Below, piece after piece: positions 1 to 7,520 of a DNA stretch of 31,736 nucleotides. The notes beneath the pieces were generated by a model. The model searched no databases. It worked only from the letters and a program-made list of their open reading frames with translations, and was not told where the DNA came from. The position numbers were made by a program, and so were the translations under genes. Source of the stretch: Streptomyces sp. NRRL F-5727 (GTDB lineage Bacteria > Actinomycetota > Actinomycetes > Streptomycetales > Streptomycetaceae); NCBI RefSeq assembly GCF_000719555.1, contig NZ_JOGX01000070.1:1-31736 (forward strand), given 5' to 3'. Position 1 is the first letter of the stretch. The number at the start of each line of letters is the position of its first letter.

Positions 1-1
1 C

Positions 2-1135
2 GGCCTCCTCGTGAAGTCCACCGTGATCATGAAGGAGAACCTGGAAGAGCTCAACCAGCGCGAGCTCGCCGCCAAGTACCCCGTCATCCTCGGCGGCGCG
101 GCGCTGACCCGCGCCTACGTCGAACAGGACCTCCACGAGATCTACCAGGGCGAGGTCCGTTACGCCCGTGACGCCTTCGAGGGCCTGCGCCTGATGGACG
201 CGCTCGTCGCCGTCAAGCGCGGCGTCCCCGGAGCCGCGCTCCCCGAGCTGAAGCAGCGGCGGGTAGCCAAGGGCGCCGCCGCCCTCCAGGTCGACGAGCC
301 CGAGCCCGGCGGCCGCTCCGACGTCGCCACCGACAACCCCGTCCCCACCCCGCCGTTCTGGGGCACCCGCGTCGTCAAGGGCATCCCGCTCAAGGACTAC
401 GCCTCCTGGCTCGACGAGGGCGCCCTCTTCAAGGGCCAGTGGGGCCTCAAGCAGAACCGGGCCGGCGACGGACCGACGTACGAGGAGCTGGTGGAGACCG
501 AGGGCCGGCCGCGGCTGCGCGGCTGGCTGGAGCGGCTGCACACCGAGAACCTGCTGGAGGCGGCCGTCGTCCACGGCTACTTCCCGTGCGTCTCCAAGGG
601 CGACGACCTGATCATCCTCGACGAGGCCGGCAACGAGCGGACCCGCTTCACCTTCCCCCGCCAGCGCCGCGGCCGCCGTCTCTGCCTCGCCGACTTCTTC
701 CGCCCGGAGGAGTCCGGCGAGACCGACGTCGTCGGCCTCCAGGTCGTCACCGTCGGCTCCAGGATCGGCGAGGCCACCGCCGAACTCTTCGCCTCCGACT
801 CCTACCGCGACTACCTGGAGCTGCACGGCCTCTCCGTGCAGCTGGCCGAGGCCCTCGCCGAGTACTGGCACGCGCGCGTGCGCGCCGAGCTGGGCTTCGG
901 CGGCGAGGACCCGGCGAGCGTCCAGGACATGTTCGACCTCAAGTACCGTGGCGCCCGCTTCTCCCTCGGTTACGGCGCCTGCCCCGACCTGGAGGACCGC
1001 GCGAAGATCGCCGAACTGCTGCGGCCGGAGCGGATCGGCGTGCACCTCTCCGAGGAGTTCCAGCTCCACCCGGAGCAGTCCACCGACGCGATCGTCCTCC
1101 ACCACCCCGAGGCGAAGTACTTCAACGCCCGGTGA
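2..1135 (+). CDS. metH: Cobalamin-dependent methionine synthase, C-terminal part (5' end outside window)
   Basis: This is the C-terminal third of B12-dependent methionine synthase, which transfers a methyl group from methyl-tetrahydrofolate to homocysteine through cobalamin. The open frame runs off the left edge, so about 378 residues are present and the homocysteine, folate and cobalamin His-ligand regions lie upstream. The first part (PVILGGAALT, then YARDAFEGLRLMDAL) matches the end of the cobalamin-binding Rossmann domain. After a linker comes the reductive-activation domain, with FTFPRQRRGRRLCLADFF and the S-adenosylmethionine-binding signature RGARFSLGYGACPD near the end. This pattern is specific to MetH. 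The gene ends at TGA 1133-1135 and is followed by two hairpins. The internal GTG at 11 is not a true start. Confidence 0.95.
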   Translation, partial: GLLVKSTVIMKENLEELNQRELAAKYPVILGGAALTRAYVEQDLHEIYQGEVRYARDAFEGLRLMDALVAVKRGVPGAALPELKQRRVAKGAAALQVDEPEPGGRSDVATDNPVPTPPFWGTRVVKGIPLKDYASWLDEGALFKGQWGLKQNRAGDGPTYEELVETEGRPRLRGWLERLHTENLLEAAVVHGYFPCVSKGDDLIILDEAGNERTRFTFPRQRRGRRLCLADFFRPEESGETDVVGLQVVTVGSRIGEATAELFASDSYRDYLELHGLSVQLAEALAEYWHARVRAELGFGGEDPASVQDMFDLKYRGARFSLGYGACPDLEDRAKIAELLRPERIGVHLSEEFQLHPEQSTDAIVLHHPEAKYFNAR

Positions 1136-1199
1136 CCTTCCGGTGACCGCGCGCTGACGCCGGGCCGCAAATGACAGCGCCGCCGGTGATCGCGACGTA

Positions 1200-1216
1200 C
1201 ACTGGTCGGTCCAGTG
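1200..1216. promoter_or_regulatory. Inverted repeat in the metH-HAD intergenic region
   Basis: CACTGG (1200-1205) and CCAGTG (1211-1216) form a perfect 6-bp inverted repeat around TCGGT. It sits directly before the larger hairpin at 1218-1261 and overlaps a weak TACACT (1198-1203) that could be a -10 box. It could be an operator or a small RNA hairpin. No protein partner can be named. Confidence 0.35.
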
Positions 1217-1217
1217 C

Positions 1218-1261
1218 AGGCCGGTCCCTCCTCCCCGTACCGGGAGTGGGGGCCGGCCTTT
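1218..1261 (+). terminator. Long hairpin between metH and the HAD gene
   Basis: AGGCCGG (1218-1224) pairs with CCGGCCT (1253-1259). Pairing continues inward with one mismatch and two G-T wobbles to a CGTACC loop, about 17 bp in total, followed by a short TTT. It fits a metH terminator, or an attenuator, because it ends only 25 nt before the start codon of the next gene. Confidence 0.6.
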
Positions 1262-1286
1262 CCGTCCCTCCATGGAGGTGTGCCGG

Positions 1287-1985
1287 ATGACCAGTACGGT
1301 CCCCGCGTCCCTGATCCACGCCAACGGCAGCTCCGCCCTGCAGGCGGTCTTCCTCGACATGGACGGGACCCTCGTCGACACCGAGGGCTTCTGGTGGGAC
1401 GCCGAGGTCGAGGTCTTCGCCGACCTCGGGCACCGGCTCGACGAGGCATGGCGGGACATCGTGGTGGGCGGGCCGATGACCCGCAGCGCGGGCTATCTGA
1501 TCGAGTCGACCGGCGCCGACATCACCCTCGACGAGCTGACCGTGCTGCTCAACGAGAAGTTCGAGCAGCGCATCGAACGCGGCGTGCCCCTCATGCCGGG
1601 CGCCGAGCGCCTGCTGACCGAGCTGGCCCGGCACTCCATCCCCACCGCCCTCGTCTCCGCCTCCCACCGGCGGATCATCGACCGTGTCCTGGAGTCCGTC
1701 GGCCGCGACCGCTTCCACCTCACCGTCGCCGGCGACGAGGTCGCCCGGACCAAGCCGCACCCGGAGCCGTATCTGACCGCCGCCCGCGGCGTCGGCGCCG
1801 ACCCCGCCCTGTGCGCGGTCATCGAGGACACCGCGACCGGCGTCGCCGCCGGCGAGGCGGCCGGCTGCCGGGTCGTCGCCGTGCCCTCCGTCGCGCCGAT
1901 CCCCGCCCTGCCCGGCCGGGTCGTGGTCCGCTCGCTCGAAGAGGTCGACGTGCCGTTCCTGCGTACCCTCGTCTCGGGAATCTGA
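1287..1985 (+). CDS. HAD-superfamily hydrolase (beta-phosphoglucomutase/phosphatase-like)
   Basis: A 232-residue haloacid-dehalogenase-type phosphohydrolase, probably cytosolic. Motif I is DMDGTLVDTEG (nucleophile and acid/base Asp) near residue 25. A helical cap follows. Motif II is in VSASHRR, motif III is the Lys of TKPHPEPYLTAA, and motif IV is VIEDTATGVAAGEAAGC. The arrangement is the subclass-I fold of phosphoglycolate phosphatases and beta-phosphoglucomutases; the substrate cannot be told from sequence. The ATG at 1287 is chosen because GGAGGTG (1274-1280) sits six bases before it. The in-frame ATG at 1272 overlaps that ribosome site. The gene stands alone between metH and the peptide-binding proteins. 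Confidence 0.9.
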   Translation: MTSTVPASLIHANGSSALQAVFLDMDGTLVDTEGFWWDAEVEVFADLGHRLDEAWRDIVVGGPMTRSAGYLIESTGADITLDELTVLLNEKFEQRIERGVPLMPGAERLLTELARHSIPTALVSASHRRIIDRVLESVGRDRFHLTVAGDEVARTKPHPEPYLTAARGVGADPALCAVIEDTATGVAAGEAAGCRVVAVPSVAPIPALPGRVVVRSLEEVDVPFLRTLVSGI

Positions 1986-1997
1986 GCGAATCTGAGC
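1978..1997 (+). repeat. Perfect 10-bp tandem duplication over the HAD stop codon
   Basis: GAATCTGAGC occurs at 1978-1987 and again at 1988-1997. The first copy contains the stop TGA (1983-1985), and a third CTGAGC follows at about 2003. It looks like a small slippage duplication with no effect on the protein. Confidence 0.7.
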
Positions 1998-2496
1998 TTT
2001 CCCTGAGCATTACCGCGGGTATTCGCGGAGGTCGCCTTCCGGCGCCTTCTCCCGCCCGCCGCCGCCCGTCCCGGGCGCAATACGTTCAGGCCACCCCGCG
2101 CAATTCCGCCGCGTGACCTTGGTCACCCAGCGTGCTCGCCGAGGGGTGGCCTGACCGCGTTCCCTGCCCGGAATGCGAACGTCCGCCGCCCCTTTGTGTC
2201 CCGATTCGCTCGGGACCGTCCCCCTCGCGCACCGCATGACTATCGAAGCGACCGCATTCATGATCACCCTTCGATTACTCCCCACCGGCCACCCCGTCCG
2301 GCAATAGCGGCGCCGCCCACTAATCTTTCGCGAGTACTTCGCCGCAATCACCGCGTGCGCCGGCGCATACCCAAGTCGCCGTGAACACAGGACCGATCGC
2401 AACTTCCCGGCCCGATCGCTCCCGCCCCGACCGGGCGGCCGGCGGCGGAGTGTCGTCATGACCGCTGTACCCCAGGCCGGCTGAGGAGAACGTCCC
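1998..2496 (+). promoter_or_regulatory. About 500-nt non-coding leader of the peptide-binding protein genes
   Basis: No convincing gene is present. The stretch is visibly less GC-rich than its surroundings. It holds GTGACCTTGGTCAC (2113-2126), a perfect GTGA-N6-TCAC palindrome resembling a CRP/FNR-family operator, and the inverted repeat ATCGAAG (2242-2248) / CTTCGAT (2269-2275). TAATCT (2331-2336) is a possible -10 box without a clear -35, which would give a 5' leader of roughly 150 nt. GAGGAG (2483-2488) is the ribosome site of the next gene. Confidence 0.45.
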
Positions 2497-4092
2497 TTGA
2501 TGAACCGCAAGACCTTGGTGCTGCCGGCCGTGGCCGGACTGCTCGCCCCCCTGCTCGCCGCCTGCGGCACGGGCGAGGACAGCAGAGCCATCGTCGTCGG
2601 AACCACCGACCAGTTCGTCGCCACCGAGGAGGCACCCGCCCCCCTCGACCCGGCCTACGCCTACGACACCGGCGCCTGGAACATCCTCCGCCAGACCGTG
2701 CAGACCCTCGTCCACGTCCCCCGCGGCGGCGGCCAGCCCGTCCCCGAGGCCGCCGAGAGCTGCGGCTTCTCCGACAAGGCCAGCGAGAGCTACCGCTGCG
2801 TCCTGCGCTCCGGCCTCACCTTCGCCGACGGCACCCCCGTCACCGCCGAGGACGTCAAGTACTCCATCGACCGGGTCCGGAAGATCAAGTCCGACAACGG
2901 CGCCGCCGCCCTCCTGTCGACCATCGACACCGTCGAGACCAAGGGCGACCGCGAGATCGTCTTCCACCTCAACGCCCCCGACGCCACCTTCCCGTACAAG
3001 CTCTCCACTCCCGTCGCCGGCATCCTCAGCAAGGACAAGTACGCCGCCGACGCGCTCCGCGAGGGCTTCGAGGTCGACGGCTCCGGCCCGTACACGCTCA
3101 AGACCGAGACCGAAGGCGGCCAGGCCACCCGCTTCGTCTTCTCCCGCAACCCCCGCTACAAGGGCGACATCACGCCCCGCAACGAGAAGGTCGAACTCCG
3201 CGCCTACGCCGACGCCGGCAGCATGGGCAAGGCCCTGGAGAGCAAGGACATCGACATGATGGCCCGCTCCCTCTCCCAGGAGCAGATCCGCGACCTCACC
3301 GAGAGCCCCAGCGAGGGCATCCGGGTCTCCGAGGTCCCCGGCCTGGAGATCCGCTACCTCGGCTTCAACACCAAGGCCCCCGCCGTCGAGGAGAAGGCCG
3401 TCCGCCAGGCCATGGCCGCCGTCGTCGACCGCGGCGCCCTCGTCAACCGGGTCTACGGCCCCACCGCCGAGCCGCTCTACTCGCTGATCCCCTCCAGCAT
3501 CGCCGGCCACGCCACCCCCTTCTACGAGGAGTACGGCGAGGGCGACCCCGACCGCGCCGCCGCCATCCTCCGCAAGGCCGGCGTGCGGACCCCGGTCAAG
3601 CTCACCCTCCACTACACCACCGACCACTACGGCGCCGAGACCGCGCAGGAGTTCGCGACGCTGAAGAACCAGCTCATCGCCAGCGAACTCTTCGACGTCA
3701 CCGTCAAGGGCACCGCCTGGTCCGAGTTCCGCCCCGCCCAGCGCCGCGGCGACTACGCCGTCTACGGCCTCGGCTGGTTCCCCGACTACCCGGACCCGGA
3801 CAACTACGTCGCGCCCTTCCTCGACAGCGACAACTTCCTCGGCACCCCGTACGTCAACAAGAAGGTCCGCGACCAGCTCATCCCGCGCTCCCGCCGCGAG
3901 GCCGACCGCACCGCCGCCAACCCCGTCTACCAGCAGATCCAGAAGATCGTCGCCCAGGACGTGCCCGTCCTGCCGCTCTGGCAGGGCAAGCAGTACGTCG
4001 CCGCCCGCGACGACATCACCGGTGTCGAGTACGCCCTCAACACCTCCTCCGACCTGCTGCTCTGGGAGCTGAGCCGCGGCACCACCGCCTGA
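2497..4092 (+). CDS. Oligopeptide ABC transporter substrate-binding lipoprotein (family 5), copy 1
   Basis: A 531-residue extracytoplasmic solute-binding protein of the DppA/OppA family. It would sit anchored to the outer face of the membrane and capture peptides or another ligand for an ABC importer. The N-terminus is a lipoprotein signal (NRKTLVLPAVAGLLAPLL) with lipobox L20-A-A-C23. Family-5 hallmarks follow: SGLTFADGTPVTAEDVKYSI, the WFPDYPDPDNYVAPF segment, and a C-terminal PVLPLWQGKQYVA. TTG 2497 lies eight bases after GAGGAG; the adjacent ATG at 2500 is an equally possible start. It is followed 67 bp later by a paralogue. No permease or ATPase gene is nearby, so the transporter partner is elsewhere. 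Confidence 0.92.
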   Translation: MMNRKTLVLPAVAGLLAPLLAACGTGEDSRAIVVGTTDQFVATEEAPAPLDPAYAYDTGAWNILRQTVQTLVHVPRGGGQPVPEAAESCGFSDKASESYRCVLRSGLTFADGTPVTAEDVKYSIDRVRKIKSDNGAAALLSTIDTVETKGDREIVFHLNAPDATFPYKLSTPVAGILSKDKYAADALREGFEVDGSGPYTLKTETEGGQATRFVFSRNPRYKGDITPRNEKVELRAYADAGSMGKALESKDIDMMARSLSQEQIRDLTESPSEGIRVSEVPGLEIRYLGFNTKAPAVEEKAVRQAMAAVVDRGALVNRVYGPTAEPLYSLIPSSIAGHATPFYEEYGEGDPDRAAAILRKAGVRTPVKLTLHYTTDHYGAETAQEFATLKNQLIASELFDVTVKGTAWSEFRPAQRRGDYAVYGLGWFPDYPDPDNYVAPFLDSDNFLGTPYVNKKVRDQLIPRSRREADRTAANPVYQQIQKIVAQDVPVLPLWQGKQYVAARDDITGVEYALNTSSDLLLWELSRGTTA

Positions 4093-4105
4093 CCCCTTCG
4101 TTGTA

Positions 4106-4131
4106 CCGGCCGCGCAGCCACGCGCGGCCGG
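4106..4131 (+). promoter_or_regulatory. Intercistronic hairpin between the two binding-protein genes
   Basis: CCGGCCGCGC (4106-4115) and GCGCGGCCGG (4122-4131) form a perfect 10-bp stem with an AGCCAC loop and no T-run. It may partly terminate, or protect the upstream message, so that copy 1 is made in excess over copy 2. Confidence 0.6.
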
Positions 4132-4159
4132 CCTGGCAAGAGATCACGAGGCAAGTTCT

Positions 4160-5734
4160 GTGAAGACGCACCACAAGTGGCTGACCGCCCCGCTCGCCGC
4201 GGGCCTCTCCGCCGCCCTCCTCGGCGGCTGCGGCACCGAGCAGGGAACGGGCTCCGGCTCGGCCGACGCCGTCCGGGTCGGCATGTCCGACGAGATCCTG
4301 GCGACCGACCCCGCCGCCGGCTACGACCCCGGCTCCTGGCTGCTGTTCAACAACGTCTTCCAGTCCCTCCTCGCCTTCCCCAAGGGCGGCTCCCTGCCCG
4401 AGCCCGAAGCCGCCGAGAAGTGCGGCTTCGAGGACGGCAGCACCGTCTACACCTGCACCCTCCGCCCCGGCCTGAAGTTCTCCAACGGCAACCCGCTCAC
4501 CTCCGAGGACGTCAAGTTCTCCTTCGAGCGCGCCCTGAAGATCGCCGACCCCTCCGGCCCGGCGCCGCTGCTCTCCACCATCGACACCATCGAGACCCCG
4601 GACGAGCGGACCGTCGTCTTCCGCCTCAAGGTCCCGGACGCCACCTTCCCCAGCAAGATCGCCTCCGGCGCCGGCTCCATCGTCGACCACCGCGAGTACC
4701 CCGCCGACGCGCTCCGCACCGACGGCAAGGCCGTCGGCTCCGGCCCGTACAAGCTGGACTCCTTCAGCGACACCGAGGCCGTCTTCTCCGCCAACACCGG
4801 CTACCAGGGCACCGCGGAGCGCCGCAACGACCGGGTCGCCCTCAAGCTCTTCCAGGGCGACCGCGCCGCCCTCGCCAAGGCGTTCGCCGACGGCGACCTC
4901 GACGTCGCCTACCGCGGCCTGTCCGCCGCCGACATCTCCGCCCTCGAAGCCTCCACCGAGGACCGCGGCGTCCAGATCGTCCAGGGCAGCAGCGCCGAGG
5001 TCCAGCACCTCGTCTTCAACATGAAGGACCCGGTCGCCGGCAAGCTCGCCGTCCGCAAGGCGATAGCCCACCTCGTCGACCGCGACGCCCTCGTCGAGGA
5101 CGTCTACAAGTCGACCGCCACGCCGCTCTACTCGATCGTCCCGGCCGGCATCAACGGCCACAACACCGCCTTCTTCGACACCTACGGCGCCCCCGACCCG
5201 GCCAAGGCCAAGAAGGCCCTCCGCGCCGCCGGCATCAAGGACAAGGTCACCCTGACCCTCTGGTCCACCCCCAGCCGCTACGGCCCCTCCACCGACGCCG
5301 AGCTCAAGGCCATCGCCACCCAGCTCAACGCCAGCGGCCTCTTCGACGCCGACGTGAAGTCCGTCGCCTTCGACCAGTACGAGAAGGACATCGCCGCCGG
5401 CAAGTACGGCGTCTACGTCAAGGGCTGGGTCCCCGACTACCCCGACGCCGACAACTTCACCGCCCCCTTCTTCGGCGAGGGCAACGTCCTCTCCAACCAC
5501 TACGAGAACAAGACGATCACCGGCAGCCTGCTGCCGAAGACCGCCGCCACCGCCGACCGCTCCGCCACCGACAAGGAGTACGGCGACCTCCAGGACGCCG
5601 TCGCCGAGGAAGTGCCCCTCCTCCCGCTCTGGCAGGGCAAGCAGTACGCCGTCACCCGCGACGGCGTCACCGGCCTCGAATGGACCCTCGACGCCTCCAC
5701 CGTCTTCCGCTTCTGGGAGCTCCGCACCAGCTGA
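4160..5734 (+). CDS. Oligopeptide ABC transporter substrate-binding lipoprotein (family 5), copy 2
   Basis: A 524-residue paralogue of the preceding gene with the same layout. The lipoprotein signal has lipobox L21-G-G-C24, then come RPGLKFSNGNPLTSEDVKFSF, GWVPDYPDADNFTAPFF and PLLPLWQGKQYAVTRDGVTG. Similarity to copy 1 runs end to end, which shows an old tandem duplication with substantial divergence. The GTG start at 4160 has GAGG (4148-4151) eight bases upstream. The two genes are probably co-transcribed, with the 4106-4131 hairpin between them, and end in a strong terminator at 5747. The ligand is unknown; the family includes peptide, nickel and sugar binders. Confidence 0.92.
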   Translation: MKTHHKWLTAPLAAGLSAALLGGCGTEQGTGSGSADAVRVGMSDEILATDPAAGYDPGSWLLFNNVFQSLLAFPKGGSLPEPEAAEKCGFEDGSTVYTCTLRPGLKFSNGNPLTSEDVKFSFERALKIADPSGPAPLLSTIDTIETPDERTVVFRLKVPDATFPSKIASGAGSIVDHREYPADALRTDGKAVGSGPYKLDSFSDTEAVFSANTGYQGTAERRNDRVALKLFQGDRAALAKAFADGDLDVAYRGLSAADISALEASTEDRGVQIVQGSSAEVQHLVFNMKDPVAGKLAVRKAIAHLVDRDALVEDVYKSTATPLYSIVPAGINGHNTAFFDTYGAPDPAKAKKALRAAGIKDKVTLTLWSTPSRYGPSTDAELKAIATQLNASGLFDADVKSVAFDQYEKDIAAGKYGVYVKGWVPDYPDADNFTAPFFGEGNVLSNHYENKTITGSLLPKTAATADRSATDKEYGDLQDAVAEEVPLLPLWQGKQYAVTRDGVTGLEWTLDASTVFRFWELRTS

Positions 5735-5746
5735 CCCCCGTCCCCC

Positions 5747-5801
5747 GGGTACCACGAAGGGCCCGGCGCGCACCCCGCGCGCCGGGCCCTTCGTCGTACC
5801 C
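5747..5801. terminator. Bidirectional terminator, 25-bp stem
   Basis: The arms at 5747-5771 and 5777-5801 pair over 25 positions with a single mismatch, around ACCCC. It lies between convergent genes (binding protein 2 on plus, response regulator on minus), so it probably serves both strands. Confidence 0.85.
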
Positions 5802-5808
5802 CACGGTC

Positions 5809-6486
5809 CTACTGGCCGTTGCCCCCCGGCCGCACCAGACCGCTCTCGTACGCGTACACCGCCGCCTGCACCCGGTCGCGCAGGCCCAGCTTCGTCAGCA
5901 CATGGCCCACATGCGTCTTGACCGTCGTCTCGCTGACGAACAGATCCGCCGCGATCTCCGCGTTCGACAACCCGCGGGCCACCAGCTTCAGCACCTCCAC
6001 CTCACGGTCGGTCAGCGTGCCCAGCGTGTCCGGCACCTGCTCCTCGCCCGTCGGCAGATGCGCCGAGTACTTGTCGAGCAGCCGCCGCGTGATCGACGGG
6101 GCCAGCATCGCCTCGCCCGCCGCCACCACCCGGATCGCCTGCACCAGCTCGTTCGCCGGCGCGTCCTTCAGCAGGAAGCCGCTCGCCCCCGCCCGCAGCG
6201 CCTCCACCACGTACTCGTCCAGATCGAAGGTGGTCAGCACCAGCACCTTCGCCGGCCCGTCCCGGCCCGGCCCGGTGATCTGCCGGGTCGCCTCCACCCC
6301 GTCCATCCGCGGCATCCGGATGTCCATCAGCACCACGTCCGGCTGCAGCGCCCGCACCTGGTCCAGCGCCTGCAGACCGTCACCGGCCTCGCCCACCACC
6401 GTGATGTCCTGCTCCGCCTCCAGAATCATCCGGAAGCCGGTGCGCAGCAGCGGCTGGTCGTCGACCAGGAGGACGCGAATCGTCAC
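5809..6486 (-). CDS. LuxR/NarL-family two-component response regulator (orphan)
   Basis: A 225-residue DNA-binding response regulator. The receiver domain (about 3-120) has D9/D10, phosphoacceptor D55 in VVLMDIRMPRMDG, T85 and K107, so phosphorylation is expected. The C-terminal LuxR helix-turn-helix is LTDREVEVLKLVARGLSNAEIA...SETTVKTHVGHVL (about 155-215). Start GTG 6486 is chosen because AAGGAG (plus-strand 6492-6497) sits six bases before it; a longer frame upstream would add a basic, unstructured tail. It begins 10 bp after the stop of the RecB-like nuclease gene, and its ribosome site overlaps that stop, so the two are probably co-transcribed. No histidine kinase gene is adjacent. The signal is unknown. 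Confidence 0.92.
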   Translation of the reverse strand: MTIRVLLVDDQPLLRTGFRMILEAEQDITVVGEAGDGLQALDQVRALQPDVVLMDIRMPRMDGVEATRQITGPGRDGPAKVLVLTTFDLDEYVVEALRAGASGFLLKDAPANELVQAIRVVAAGEAMLAPSITRRLLDKYSAHLPTGEEQVPDTLGTLTDREVEVLKLVARGLSNAEIAADLFVSETTVKTHVGHVLTKLGLRDRVQAAVYAYESGLVRPGGNGQ

Positions 6487-6496
6487 AGGGGCTCCT

Positions 6497-7399
6497 TCAC
6501 GAGGCGGTCGGGTCGCCGCCCATTCTGCCCTGCCCCTCCGGACCCGACTCCGGCGGGCGCGCGGAAACGATCTCCAGCGGATAGACCGGGGGAGTCCCCC
6601 CGAACTCCGGGCAGACCGCCCGGTGATCGCACCAGCCGCACAGCTTCGTCGGCCGCGGCCGCCAGTCACCCGTCTCCGTCGCCGTCCGGATCGCGTCCCA
6701 CAGCGCGTGCAGCTTCCGCTCCACCCGCCGCAGATCCGCCTCCACCGGGTCGTACGTCAGCACGTCACCGCTGCCCAGATAGACCAGCTGGAGCCGGCGC
6801 GGGACGATCCCCTTCAGCCGCCACACCACCAGGGCGTAGAACGTCATCTGGAACAGCGCGCCCTCGCTGTACTCCGGCCGCGGCGCCTTCCCCGTCTTGT
6901 AGTCGACGATCCGCACCTCGCCGGTCGGCGCCACGTCCACCCGGTCGATCACCCCGCGCAGCCGCAGCCCCGACTCCAGCTCCGTCTCCACGAACAGCTC
7001 CCGCTCGGCCGGCTCCAGCCGCGCCGGATCCTCCAGCGTGAACCACCGCTCCACCAGCGCCTCGGCCTCCGCCAGCCACTGCCCGAGCCGCTCGCCCGCC
7101 GGATCGTCCGCGAACAGCTCGCCCAGCTCCGGCCGCGCCTCGAGCAGCCGGTCCCACTGGCCCGGGATCATCTTCTTCGCCCGCGGCGCCGTCCGCTCCG
7201 CCGCCGGATCGTCGAAGAGCCGCTCCAGCACCGCGTGCACCAGCGTCCCCCGCGTCGCCGCCGCGCTCGGCTTCTCCGGCAGCCGGTCGATCACCCGGAA
7301 CCGGTACAACAGGGGACACTGCATGAAGTCGCTCGCCCGCGAGGGCGACAGCGACATGGGCGCCCGGGGCCCCTCCGGGAGCCGCTCGCTCGTACTCAT
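6497..7399 (-). CDS. RecB-family PD-(D/E)XK nuclease with iron-sulfur cluster cysteines
   Basis: A 300-residue stand-alone exonuclease domain of the RecB/AddB/Cas4 type, acting on DNA. The nuclease core is visible as GVIDRVD (D152) followed by IVDYKTGK (164-171; D166, K168). Four cysteines fit the [4Fe-4S] staple of this family: C28 in MQCPLLYRF and C254-X2-C257-X5-C263 in LCGWCDHRAVCPEF. There is no helicase domain, so it works alone or with a separate partner. ATG 7399 has no ribosome site but lies seven bases after a TAGGGT -10 box, so it is probably leaderless; upstream in-frame codons are less likely starts. The promoter carries a near-perfect PafBC motif, suggesting DNA-damage induction. 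The response regulator follows in the same operon. Confidence 0.9.
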   Translation of the reverse strand: MSTSERLPEGPRAPMSLSPSRASDFMQCPLLYRFRVIDRLPEKPSAAATRGTLVHAVLERLFDDPAAERTAPRAKKMIPGQWDRLLEARPELGELFADDPAGERLGQWLAEAEALVERWFTLEDPARLEPAERELFVETELESGLRLRGVIDRVDVAPTGEVRIVDYKTGKAPRPEYSEGALFQMTFYALVVWRLKGIVPRRLQLVYLGSGDVLTYDPVEADLRRVERKLHALWDAIRTATETGDWRPRPTKLCGWCDHRAVCPEFGGTPPVYPLEIVSARPPESGPEGQGRMGGDPTAS

Positions 7400-7406
7400 G
7401 ACACAG

Positions 7407-7429
7407 ACCCTACGGCCCGCCACCGACAG
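7407..7429 (-). promoter_or_regulatory. PafBC-type (RecA-NDp) DNA-damage promoter of the nuclease operon
   Basis: Read on the minus strand, CTGTCGGTG (7429-7421) is followed by exactly eight bases and then TAGGGT (7412-7407). The published actinobacterial LexA-independent damage promoter is TTGTCRGTG-N8-TANNNT. Eight of nine motif bases match, with exact spacing and a matching -10. Transcription would start at or next to the ATG at 7399. Confidence 0.75.
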
Positions 7430-7438
7430 CGAGCCGCC

Positions 7439-7444
7439 TACCAT
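7439..7444 (+). promoter_or_regulatory. Putative -10 box for the site-2 protease gene
   Basis: TACCAT fits TANNNT and would start transcription near 7451, about 70 nt before the GTG at 7521. It lies back to back with the nuclease promoter. No clear -35 is seen. Confidence 0.4.
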
Positions 7445-7520
7445 CGACGTATGACCCGTCGCGCTGCATGATCGACCCGTGACGCAGCGGCGCGGTCACC
7501 CCCGGCGACGAGAGGAACCC

